Source of the DNA: an uncultured Chloroflexota bacterium
GTDB taxonomy: Bacteria; Chloroflexota; Dehalococcoidia; UBA3495
Length of the DNA stretch: 13,616 nucleotides
Assembly: GCA_913031095.1 (NCBI GenBank)
Contig: CAJWGH010000007.1
Coordinates: forward strand, 1 to 13,616
Direction: 5' to 3'
The position numbers and the translations under genes were made by a program. Positions within the stretch are counted from its first letter, which is position 1, and every line of letters begins with the position of its first letter. A model generated the notes under the pieces. The model searched no databases and was not told the DNA's origin. It worked only from the letters and a program-made list of their open reading frames with translations. Below, piece by piece: positions 1 through 6,471 of the stretch.

Positions 1-119
1 ATAGCAACCCGGGCATCAGTCAATTTGGGGGCTTCGACCCAAGGTGTGTGCTCAAAGGGTGCGGTTCTAGTTTTCATATTGCCTTGAAGTGCCTTAGGAA
101 TATCCTCCCAACGGACCAT
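1..119 (-). CDS. GrdB-like reductase family protein, N-terminus (runs off left edge)
   Basis: Reading the minus strand from the ATG at 119-117 gives 39 open codons to the window edge. The product starts MVRWEDIPKAL and contains FEHTPWVEAPKLTDARVA. This pattern (MVR-x-x-D-P near the start, then F-E-x-T-P-W-V and a short L-T/S-x-x-R-V-A strand) matches my recollection of the small proteins annotated as glycine/sarcosine/betaine/D-proline reductase selenoprotein B family. The start is supported by a GAGG ribosome-binding site 8 bases upstream. The frame is open further back to a TAA at 192-194, but offers no ATG, GTG or TTG there, so this ATG is the first usual start. Family members may carry a Cys or Sec redox motif in the C-terminal part, which lies outside the window. 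The gene is divergent from the arylsulfotransferase-like gene. With only 39 residues visible, the family call is moderately sure and the substrate unknown. Confidence 0.6.
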   Translation of the reverse strand, partial: MVRWEDIPKALQGNMKTRTAPFEHTPWVEAPKLTDARVA

Positions 120-260
120 ATCAACTACCTCGTAACCCGCACAGACGGCAGTATCGCCTCTAGACGGAATATTAAAAGGGTCTAATCTCCGTTAAATATA
201 TAGCGTGTTTCGTGGTGCCTGTATACTCTTATCCTGAACTTTCTATGAAGAGGAATAGCA

Positions 261-1379
261 ATGGGTTGGTCCAGGCACCACAAGAATGGTTTGATTCACG
301 GTTCACTGCAGCGCTCGTGGCCCGGTTACACGCTGACGGCCACCCGCGGCGGATTGTACGCCAACTTGCTGGATATGCGAGGTGAAGTCTGCCACCGGTG
401 GTACAGCTCCGAGGGACTTAATTATGGTTTCCTGTTGCCCAACGGTAACCTACTGGCCAGGACCGGTTCCGCTCCCGAGGGGATGGGCATAGGCGGTTCC
501 TCAAAATCGATCGTGGAACTTGACTGGGATAGCAACGTGGTCTGGGAGACCAGATTCCCGCTACTGCACCATGATTTCCATCGCACTGATGCAGGTACAA
601 CCCTCGCACTCGCCTGGGAGATTCTGCCCAAAGAACTGTCGGCTACTGTTAGTGGCGGCTACCACGAGGATGAGCCCGGCCCGGACATGTGGGGCGATAA
701 AGTGGTAGAGATTGCCCAAGACGGTTCAGTTATGAACACCTGGAACGCTTGGGAGCACCTGGATCCGGCTATTGATGTCATCTGCCCCTTGGAGAACCGC
801 CGCGAGTGGACCCATGCCAACTCCATCAGCTTGACACCTGAAGGTGAATTTTTGATCAGCTTCCGGCAGACCAGCACTATTGGCATTGTGGACCGGAAGA
901 CCGGGGAATTCACCTGGAAATGGGGGCCAGGCGTAGTTTCACACCAGCATCATCCGACGATGTTGGATAACGGAAACATACTGCTGTTCGATAACGGCGC
1001 GCACCGCCGGGGAATGAACTTCTCGAAGGTGATAGAGATAGATCCTAAGACCAACGAGATCACCTGGGAATACCAGGGAGACCCTCCGCTTTCGTTCTAC
1101 AGCTACAATATCAGTAGCGCAGAGAGGTTCCCCAACGGAAATACCCTAGTATGCGAGGGTGCTCCGGGCAGGGTTTTCGAGATTACTCAGGGCGGCGAGA
1201 TCGTTTGGGAGTACATCAGCCCGTTCTTCGTGGAGAATCTCCCAACCGCCGGCGGCAGCCGGTTTGGTAATGCGAACGCCGTGTTCCGTGCCCACCGTTA
1301 CGCAGAAGACCACCCGGCCTTTGCGGGCAAGGACCTAGACCCGAGCAGGCACGCGAACTTGAACCGCCTATACAGTTGA
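261..1379 (+). CDS. Arylsulfotransferase (ASST)-family beta-propeller protein
   Basis: The 372-residue protein has repeated propeller-blade strands of the form G-x-I-V/T-W-E/K (near residues 90-97, 215-222, 264-271 and 310-317) interleaved with P-N-G-N-x-L turns (60-64, 291-295). The histidine-rich segments typical of the Arylsulfotran_2 group are present: HHDFHR at 103-108, WTHANSIS at 183-190, SFRQ at 200-203, SHQHHP at 227-232, FDNGAHRR at 243-250, and a C-terminal VFRAHRY at 341-347. Characterised ASST enzymes move a sulfate group between phenolic compounds through a histidine intermediate; whether this relative does so is not known. No signal peptide or membrane segment is seen, unlike periplasmic enterobacterial ASST, so it is predicted cytoplasmic. 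An AAGAGGA ribosome-binding site sits 6 bases before the ATG. A TATACT at 222-227 could be a -10 box but has no convincing -35. It converges on the selenoprotein gene with 6 bases between the stops. Confidence 0.85.
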   Translation: MGWSRHHKNGLIHGSLQRSWPGYTLTATRGGLYANLLDMRGEVCHRWYSSEGLNYGFLLPNGNLLARTGSAPEGMGIGGSSKSIVELDWDSNVVWETRFPLLHHDFHRTDAGTTLALAWEILPKELSATVSGGYHEDEPGPDMWGDKVVEIAQDGSVMNTWNAWEHLDPAIDVICPLENRREWTHANSISLTPEGEFLISFRQTSTIGIVDRKTGEFTWKWGPGVVSHQHHPTMLDNGNILLFDNGAHRRGMNFSKVIEIDPKTNEITWEYQGDPPLSFYSYNISSAERFPNGNTLVCEGAPGRVFEITQGGEIVWEYISPFFVENLPTAGGSRFGNANAVFRAHRYAEDHPAFAGKDLDPSRHANLNRLYS

Positions 1380-1385
1380 GTGACT

Positions 1386-1940
1386 CTAAGCTTCTTTGTG
1401 TTCCATCAGCCACGGCATTTCTTGGACCTCGGGTGACATCCATCGCCTGGCGTCCTGGAATCGGTTCTCTTCCATCTCCACCCCAAGGCCGTCGGCCAGC
1501 CGGGTCATGAAGTTGAAATTGCAGGTTATCAAGACCGTGGCCAGTATCTGCTGATCGTCCAACCCCAAGCTACGCAGTTTTTCCAGGTCGGCTTTTCTGT
1601 TACTGGACGGGTCTTTGGTGAGCTGGACAGCGAAATCCAACATGCCCCTGGTTTGCGGGTCAAGATCAGCTTTGGTGTAGTCGTGCATGATGTGGCTGGC
1701 GAACTCCGGGTCGTCAGAATGCTGACGGAGGAACCCTCCGTGGGCTAGGGTTCAATACCGGCATGTATTAGCGGCTGCCACGACCGTCGATATGGCCTCC
1801 TCTTGCACTCTAGTGAGGACGGAAGCGCCGAAAGTGATATTGGCGTTTAGGTTCCGCACGGCGTCCATCGCCTTCTTGTTGATGGACATGCATGAAATTA
1901 CCGCTGGGAGATCAACTTCTTCTTCCCTAATCCACGACAT
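1386..1940 (-). CDS. AhpD-like peroxidase-related selenoprotein (CxxU), in-frame TGA read as Sec
   Basis: Codons from the ATG at 1940-1938 to the TAG at 1388-1386 stay in one frame, interrupted only by TGA at 1754-1752. Reading it as selenocysteine gives a 184-residue protein, a usual length for the AhpD-like peroxidase-related family (carboxymuconolactone decarboxylase superfamily, all-helical). The N-terminus MSWIREEE matches that family, and the second half (LDFAVQLTKDP, FNFMTRLADGLGVEME) is its classic C-terminus. The catalytic signature E-x11-C-x2-C-x3-H of AhpD (Glu118, Cys130, Cys133, His137 in M. tuberculosis AhpD) is matched as E48, C60, Sec63 and H67 in NTCRYUTLAHGG. An AGGAG site lies 7 bases before the ATG. 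It is the last gene of a five-gene operon, 67 bases after the PNPOx-like gene. An automated caller would split it into a 62-residue fragment and a 100-residue ORF. The likely role is thiol/selenol-dependent peroxide reduction; substrate and reductant are unknown. The alternative is a nonsense-mutated pseudogene, disfavoured by the exact Cys position and the SECIS-like hairpin. Confidence 0.85.
1725..1741 (-). promoter_or_regulatory. Candidate bacterial SECIS hairpin downstream of Sec UGA
   Basis: On the minus strand ACGGAGG (1741-1735) pairs perfectly with CCTCCGT (1731-1725) around a GTT loop (1734-1732). The apical loop begins with G and lies 17 bases after the UGA at 1754-1752. Known bacterial SECIS elements need a G among the first loop bases, a short stem and an apical loop about 16-37 bases after the UGA, so all visible criteria are met. 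The hairpin is inside the coding sequence and encodes H-G-G-F-L-R. It would recruit SelB with Sec-tRNA; SelB and the rest of the Sec machinery are not in this window. Confidence 0.75.
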
Positions 1941-2007
1941 GGGTTTACTCCTAGTTTGGGCTCGAATCACCCGAATCAAATGGATGTTCCTAGTTTGGAT
2001 GCGCTGC

Positions 2008-2484
2008 TCAGGAATTGGCTTCCTGGATCCTGGCCCAGTATTCTGTCCACTCTTCCCGCATACCTTCTTCGGTCTTTCCGGGGGTGTAGCCGGGCGAGAC
2101 GAAGGGCGCCGCTTTGGTCACGGTGATTAGCACGTACCCTTTGGCCGGCAGGCCTGACCGTTGGATTCCACGACTGCCGGTCGTGTAAGCGTCATTGATC
2201 TCTTCGAAAAGGTCGCCGTTTGTTAGTATCTCGGCAGTCCCTTTGAACCTGTAACCCTTGCGGAGGAATGAGTCCAGCACGTTCAATTCGCAAGCAGGGT
2301 TGTGACTGAGGTTTTCGATGGTGACAGGGGAACCTAAGTTGGCGAATACTAGGTGGTCATCATCCCAGACGGTTGATGTGCCTTTGGGGGACAGGTTGGG
2401 TGTGCCGTCTTCACACACGGTAGCCATGAAGCCCATGCGCTGCTGTCGGACCACCCGTTTCATATCGTCGGTTAAGATTCCCAT
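2008..2484 (-). CDS. Pyridoxamine 5'-phosphate oxidase (PNPOx)-like flavin-binding split-barrel protein
   Basis: The 158-residue protein has the PNPOx-like split beta-barrel order: MGFMATVCEDGTPNLSPKG (residues 17-35), then a W-D-D-D-H-L-V-F-A-N strand, a T-I-E-N-L-x-x-N-P segment where members contact flavin phosphate, then VLDSFLRKGYRFKGTAEIL. Relatives bind FMN, F420 or heme and serve as oxidases, reductases or sensors. No residue set here fixes the cofactor, and true PNPO activity is unlikely given the short length. The start has a strong AGAGGAG ribosome-binding site 5 bases before the ATG. It is the fourth gene of the minus-strand operon, between the GMC oxidoreductase (51-base gap) and the selenoprotein. 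A general reductase or redox-cofactor-binding accessory role in the same pathway is inference. Confidence 0.85.
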   Translation of the reverse strand: MGILTDDMKRVVRQQRMGFMATVCEDGTPNLSPKGTSTVWDDDHLVFANLGSPVTIENLSHNPACELNVLDSFLRKGYRFKGTAEILTNGDLFEEINDAYTTGSRGIQRSGLPAKGYVLITVTKAAPFVSPGYTPGKTEEGMREEWTEYWARIQEANS

Positions 2485-2535
2485 ATTTACTCCTCTTAGA
2501 GAACGGTAGAATAAAGAACGTCTAGAAAAGGCTTC

Positions 2536-4086
2536 CTATCTGATCCAATCGGCGGCCCTTTCTGCTATTACTATGGCCGTGGCGTTGGTGTTGGCGCGCA
2601 CAACGTTGGGACATATGGACAGGTCGACCACACTCAGGTTCTGAAGCCCGCGCACACGGCAGTATTGGTCGACCACGGCCATGGGATCTGATTCTGGGCC
2701 CATCTTGCAGGTGCCTGAGGTGTGCTGAGTGGTGGCTGTGTTCCGACGCAGCCAAATGTCCAGGGCGTCATCGGTGGCCATATCGGTGTCGGTAGGCGAA
2801 ATCCGCCGCTCCACGATAGCCTCAAACGATGGGTGCTCTAGGAACTGAAGGGAAAGGTGGATGGCTTCCCGCATGCGTTGCCGGTCCCGCTCAGTCTCGA
2901 AGTACCTGAAATCCAGGTGTGGCTGATCACTTGGGTCGGCGGAGGTCAGTGTCAGCTCCCCAGCGCTATCGGCTAGTTTCAAGATACATGTGATGCGCAT
3001 GCCGTGGGGACGGTCAGGGCTGCGGCCCTGCAACGGATCTCCCGCCCGCAGACCAGTGAATGATGAGGGAAATAGTTGCATGTCGTTCCGGGTGTCGGAG
3101 CCCTCTGCAGTGTAGCGCAGTCCGTTCTGGATGCGAGGCTCGATCGTGGCCAGCTTGACCCCATCTTTAGGCTCAAGCTCCACGGTGACCAGAGGATGAT
3201 CTCGCAGGTTCTGGCCGACGCCTGGCAGATCCTTCACTAGTGGGATGCTGTGTTCAGCTAAGTGGTTGGCCGGCCCCACTCCTGATAGCAGGAGTAACTG
3301 GGGCGATGCGATACCTCCGGCACAGAGAACTATCTCGCAACCTTCCACAGTGAATGTCTCGTTGCCGCTCTCAACCTCTACTCCTACGGCGCGGTCCCCA
3401 TCGAAGAGCACCTTGTGGGCAAGAACGTTGGATTTGACGGTGAGGTTGAGTCTGTGTCGGTTTGGGTTTAGGTAGGCTATGGCAGCGCTGGTCCGGATGC
3501 CATTGGGGTTGTTCATGGGCACGGGGCCTGTTCCCGTAGAGTCAGGGTTGTTCATGTCCGGGTCTTCAGGGAACCCGGCGGCCAACGTAGCCTCGTGAAA
3601 AGCCTCGTTTATCGGCAAAAACTTTTCCTTCGGTAGCCGCCAGACTGGTATTGGGCCGTCGGTCCCGTGGAAATCGTCACGTATGTTCTGGTCAGTTTCC
3701 AATTTGCGGAAGAAGGGTAGCAGATTCAGGAAATTCCACTCGTCGTTGCCTTCCGCAGCCCAGCTGTCGTAGTCTTCGGGAACTCCCCGGAGGAACACCT
3801 GGCCGTTCACCGAACCTGATCCGCCGATGACTTTGCCCCGCGCCACTTGCATGGGCACCTGCTGTTCAGGAGTTCCCTGGCCCCGATATGCCCAGTTGAA
3901 CGGTGAATCGATGTCACTAGCATCTTGACTGTAGCCCAGTTTCAGCTCGTCGGGCATGAGTTCTAAGTCTGGATAGTCCGGACCGGCTTCCAACAGCAGT
4001 ACGGAGCAGACTGGGTCTTCGCTTAGGCGGGTTGCCAGGGTGCATCCAGCAGAGCCCCCGCCGACTATTACGACGTCGTACTTCAT
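2536..4086 (-). CDS. GMC-family FAD-dependent oxidoreductase (choline dehydrogenase-like)
   Basis: The 516-residue protein opens with the FAD dinucleotide-binding motif VVIVGGGSAG (residues 5-14) ending in E33. It carries GMC signature 1 as RGKVIGGSGSVNGQ (83-96) and signature 2 around GGIASPQLLLLSGVGP (257-272). The C-terminal catalytic pair is H455 (in QHTSGTCKMG) and N499 (in VRANTNAT), a spacing of 44 residues equal to the His466/Asn510 pair of choline oxidase. GMC enzymes of this group oxidise primary or secondary alcohols to aldehydes or ketones by hydride transfer to FAD. There is no signal peptide, so it should be cytoplasmic. An AAGGAA ribosome-binding site precedes the ATG, and the gene starts only 8 bases after the luciferase-like gene ends, so the two are almost certainly co-translated. 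The alcohol substrate is unknown; choline is not implied. Confidence 0.93.
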   Translation of the reverse strand: MKYDVVIVGGGSAGCTLATRLSEDPVCSVLLLEAGPDYPDLELMPDELKLGYSQDASDIDSPFNWAYRGQGTPEQQVPMQVARGKVIGGSGSVNGQVFLRGVPEDYDSWAAEGNDEWNFLNLLPFFRKLETDQNIRDDFHGTDGPIPVWRLPKEKFLPINEAFHEATLAAGFPEDPDMNNPDSTGTGPVPMNNPNGIRTSAAIAYLNPNRHRLNLTVKSNVLAHKVLFDGDRAVGVEVESGNETFTVEGCEIVLCAGGIASPQLLLLSGVGPANHLAEHSIPLVKDLPGVGQNLRDHPLVTVELEPKDGVKLATIEPRIQNGLRYTAEGSDTRNDMQLFPSSFTGLRAGDPLQGRSPDRPHGMRITCILKLADSAGELTLTSADPSDQPHLDFRYFETERDRQRMREAIHLSLQFLEHPSFEAIVERRISPTDTDMATDDALDIWLRRNTATTQHTSGTCKMGPESDPMAVVDQYCRVRGLQNLSVVDLSICPNVVRANTNATAIVIAERAADWIR

Positions 4087-4094
4087 GTCATTCC

Positions 4095-5042
4095 TTATTC
4101 AAGTGTGGCGGCAGACTGCCCAAGTAGATTCATGGTGCGGTCTAAAGAGTGTACTTTGTCTTTTCCTGCCAGGACGGGAGAGGCCAGTACTTCGGTGGCC
4201 CCTGCGGCAAATAGCTCCCGGATACCTTGAGCCACAATCTCTTCGTCCCCAGAGATGACTATGCCGTCGGCCATGGCGTCGCTCCATACACCGTTGGTCG
4301 CCTCCGGATAACCTGAAGCCACCATCATGTTTTGGTAGAAGGGGAGCCTGGGATGTCCGAACTGTTCCTTAAGGCCTGATCGAACTTCTTCAGGGTTTTC
4401 GTTGACGCAGACTGCTGCGTGGGCGATTAGCGAGGGTGTTGGCCGTCCAGCCTCTTTGGCGCCTTTGCTCATCGCAGGAAGGGCAACGTCTCGCAAGTAA
4501 CCTGCAGGACAGAGCCAGCTTATCGCTCCGTCGGCTATTCCTCCTAGAAGCTCGAAGGAACCCTTGCTCAAGGCTGAGCCCATAACCGCAACATCCAACG
4601 GTCCCGGAATTGTGGCACGGGCCTGGTAATGTTTACCTTTGAAGTCTACGGAACCGTTTTGCAGCAGGTCCTTCAGTATCTGGATATATTCTCGGAGATG
4701 ACCCAGTGGAGCGTTGAAATCGATTCCCATCCCCTCTATGGTCGGGCGGTGGCTGGGGCCTACTCCTAATCGGAAGCGGCCGGGTGCCAATTGCGCCACT
4801 ACTTGTGCCTGCGCAGCCATGACCAGTGGGTGGCGGGGGTAGGTGGGGACGATGGATGTGCCCATCTTGAGTTTGGTTGTGGACGCTGCTGAGGCGGCAA
4901 AACAGGTCATACTGTCCAGGCTGGCCCCGCCGGCTGTCATCCAGACTCCTTGGATCCCTAAGTCCTCGGCCTTTTGGATGTTGCCCTGGACTTCAGTAAT
5001 TGTCGCGCCCTGCACCTGCACTCCGAGTATTTTCTCTGCCAT
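4095..5042 (-). CDS. Luciferase-like (LLM class, probably F420-dependent) oxidoreductase
   Basis: The 315-residue protein has the TIM-barrel pattern of bacterial luciferase-like flavin/F420 enzymes: an N-terminal strand (ILGVQVQG), AEDLGIQGVWMT (residues 27-38), the KLKMGTSIVPTYPRHPLVMA segment (57-76), then APGRFRLGVGPSHRP (86-100) and a YIQILKDLL helix. The last is the usual hallmark of the F420-dependent methylene-H4MPT reductase-like and alkanal-monooxygenase-like groups. Such enzymes use reduced F420 or FMN to reduce or monooxygenate organic substrates. GGAG lies 5 bases before the ATG. It is second in the operon, 64 bases after the acyl-CoA dehydrogenase-like gene and 8 bases ahead of the GMC gene. 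One reading is that it hydroxylates or oxygenates a substrate whose alcohol product is taken on by the GMC enzyme; this is inference. Cofactor choice (F420 or FMN) cannot be read with certainty. Confidence 0.9.
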   Translation of the reverse strand: MAEKILGVQVQGATITEVQGNIQKAEDLGIQGVWMTAGGASLDSMTCFAASAASTTKLKMGTSIVPTYPRHPLVMAAQAQVVAQLAPGRFRLGVGPSHRPTIEGMGIDFNAPLGHLREYIQILKDLLQNGSVDFKGKHYQARATIPGPLDVAVMGSALSKGSFELLGGIADGAISWLCPAGYLRDVALPAMSKGAKEAGRPTPSLIAHAAVCVNENPEEVRSGLKEQFGHPRLPFYQNMMVASGYPEATNGVWSDAMADGIVISGDEEIVAQGIRELFAAGATEVLASPVLAGKDKVHSLDRTMNLLGQSAATLE

Positions 5043-5106
5043 TTTTACTCCGTGGAAGTTTTAGTTATCTGGGCTGAGCGGAAAGAGTAACTACCTGAGA
5101 TGGGCG

Positions 5107-6267
5107 TCAGATGCTGGCGAACATCAAGGGGACCATGGCTTGGTAGGCCACGTCGTTGGCCATGCCCATCACCAGGCCAGCCCGGGCGTCGCGGAAATAC
5201 CGTTCGATAGGTGACCTGCGGGCGAAGGCGGTACCTGTGAAGCAGGTCATGAGGTCTGATGTCGTCCTGACCGCGGCCTCCGAACAGTTTACCTTGGCTT
5301 GCATGTACGGCAGATCGTCATCGCTTCGGCCTTCATCGAACACGATGGCGGCCGACAGCATCAATGCGCGGGCCGCTTCAATCTGTGTGCCTATCTCAGC
5401 CATGCGTCGTTGGTAGATGACATTATCCAGCCTCCTGTGTCCGCTACGGTACTCTCTCGGCATCTCCTCCAAAGCGATCTCGTATGCACCGGAAGCGATT
5501 CCAAGATAGGCCGCAGCATAGGTCAGGCTGAGCATCGGTCGAAGGAGCCGGTCGGTGTCTTCAAAAATCGTGTGTTCCGAGCCCAAGAGGTTTTCTTCGG
5601 GCACGAATCCAGAGAATTTAACCGGTGAACTCGAGTTTCCGCGCATACCGTGGCCGTCCCAAGGTTCTAGAATCTCCCAGTCAATTTTGTCTTCCTCGAC
5701 GAACAGCTTGGTGGCGCTTCCCTGGGGGGTGTTTTCGCCAACTCGCGTCCGCACTTCGAAGTGGGTCACGTGTCCAGCCGAGGTCACATATGCCTTGCGT
5801 ATGCCGTCCAACTGATACCCTCCGGAAACTTTCGTAATTGCGGCCAGAGTGCCTACAGGTGTCCAGTCGTCGCCTGCACCTGCCGATTCCCCACCCGCAG
5901 CAGCGGAGAATATCTCTCCTTTGGCTAAAGGTTTAACGAACTTCTCCACCTGGTAGTCCGTCGGAATCCGGGAGAGTATCTCCACGCCCTCTAAGTGCAT
6001 TTTGTAGCACATGGCCGTCGAGGGGCACTTCTTAGACAGTTCTTCCACGATCACGCAGGTAGTGACCATGTCTTCACCAAGTCCGCCATGTTCCCTGTCC
6101 ACTCTGAGGCCCCATAGACCTTCTTTACGGAGTGCTTCCAGGGATTCGCTTGGGAACTGGCCTAATTGGTCAACCTCCGCAGCGCGGTGGGACAACTCTC
6201 TGGCGGCGATATCCCTGGCGCGTTCTTGCCAGCCTAACTGGTGCTTGGTCAGAGGGAAGTAGGCCAT
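5107..6267 (-). CDS. Acyl-CoA dehydrogenase-family flavoprotein lacking the usual catalytic Glu
   Basis: The 386-residue protein, normal size for the family, has an N-terminal helical domain (LRVDREHGGLGED, residues 54-66), a middle beta domain with GGESAGAGDDW (125-135) where enzymes usually have T-E-P-G-x-G-S-D, and a C-terminal helical FAD domain (MTCFTGTAFARRSPIERYFRDARAG, 340-364). Canonical acyl-CoA dehydrogenases follow this with Y-E-G-T and the catalytic base Glu; here it reads LVMGMANDV (365-373), so that Glu is absent. This resembles family branches used as flavin monooxygenases or for non-standard substrates, so acyl-CoA oxidation should not be assumed. An upstream ATG at 6396 is open, but the promoter at 6314-6342 would start transcription downstream of it, and an AGGAG sits 5 bases before the ATG at 6267, which decides the start. 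It is the first gene of the five-gene operon. Confidence 0.88.
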   Translation of the reverse strand: MAYFPLTKHQLGWQERARDIAARELSHRAAEVDQLGQFPSESLEALRKEGLWGLRVDREHGGLGEDMVTTCVIVEELSKKCPSTAMCYKMHLEGVEILSRIPTDYQVEKFVKPLAKGEIFSAAAGGESAGAGDDWTPVGTLAAITKVSGGYQLDGIRKAYVTSAGHVTHFEVRTRVGENTPQGSATKLFVEEDKIDWEILEPWDGHGMRGNSSSPVKFSGFVPEENLLGSEHTIFEDTDRLLRPMLSLTYAAAYLGIASGAYEIALEEMPREYRSGHRRLDNVIYQRRMAEIGTQIEAARALMLSAAIVFDEGRSDDDLPYMQAKVNCSEAAVRTTSDLMTCFTGTAFARRSPIERYFRDARAGLVMGMANDVAYQAMVPLMFASI

Positions 6268-6313
6268 GCTTGCTCCTGCGCTGGTTTCGGCGGTCCATGG
6301 TAGAGACGCCTGG

Positions 6314-6342
6314 ACTATAGGGCGGCACATCGTACTCGTCAA
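6314..6342 (-). promoter_or_regulatory. Sigma70-type promoter for the ACAD-LLM-GMC-PNPOx-selenoprotein operon
   Basis: The minus strand reads TTGACG (6342-6337), a 17-base spacer, then TATAGT (6319-6314), close to the TTGACA/TATAAT consensus with ideal spacing. The predicted transcript start, near 6307, leaves about 40 bases of leader before the ATG at 6267. No other promoter this good was found in the short gaps inside the operon. Confidence 0.6.
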
Positions 6343-6404
6343 CATGAGGGCTATCAGCTGCCAACGGTCGCCCGGTAGATCGCTCTTTGCATGCACGTCA
6401 GGAA

Positions 6405-6433
6405 TTGAGCCTGCAGCCCACCGAGGTTACAAT
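6405..6433 (+). promoter_or_regulatory. Sigma70-type promoter for the methyltransferase gene
   Basis: The plus strand reads TTGAGC (6405-6410), a 17-base spacer, then TACAAT (6428-6433). Transcription would begin near 6440, giving about 32 bases of leader before the ATG at 6472. It is back to back with the operon promoter at 6314-6342, with 62 bases between the two -35 boxes, so one regulator could act on both. Confidence 0.55.
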
Positions 6434-6471
6434 CCTAGAGTAAGGAAATGCGTATCCTAAAAGAAGGTTTC

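Noticed and set aside
1386..1979. Pseudogene or two separate genes around the TGA at 1752-1754
   Set aside because: The frame continues without shift, the stop is exactly at the redox Cys position, key residues remain on both sides and a SECIS-like hairpin follows. A nonsense mutation at that one codon by chance is possible but less likely.
1752..1979. Longer N-terminal start for the selenoprotein (ATG at 1979)
   Set aside because: The extra 13 residues do not look like the family, while MSWIREE at 1940 matches it and has AGGAG at 7 bases.
1950..1998. Direct repeat CCTAGTTTGG (1950-1959 and 1989-1998) upstream of the selenoprotein start
   Set aside because: Two short copies in a 67-base gap inside an operon; no symmetry or known site, so no function is claimed.
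6268..6396. Upstream ATG (6396) for the acyl-CoA dehydrogenase-like gene
   Set aside because: It would add 43 non-family residues and lies upstream of the predicted transcript start near 6307; AGGAG precedes the ATG at 6267.
6448..6471. Upstream ATG (6448) for the methyltransferase gene
   Set aside because: Its AAGGA is only 1-2 bases away and it sits about 8 bases after the predicted transcript start; the ATG at 6472 has a well-placed AAGAAGG.
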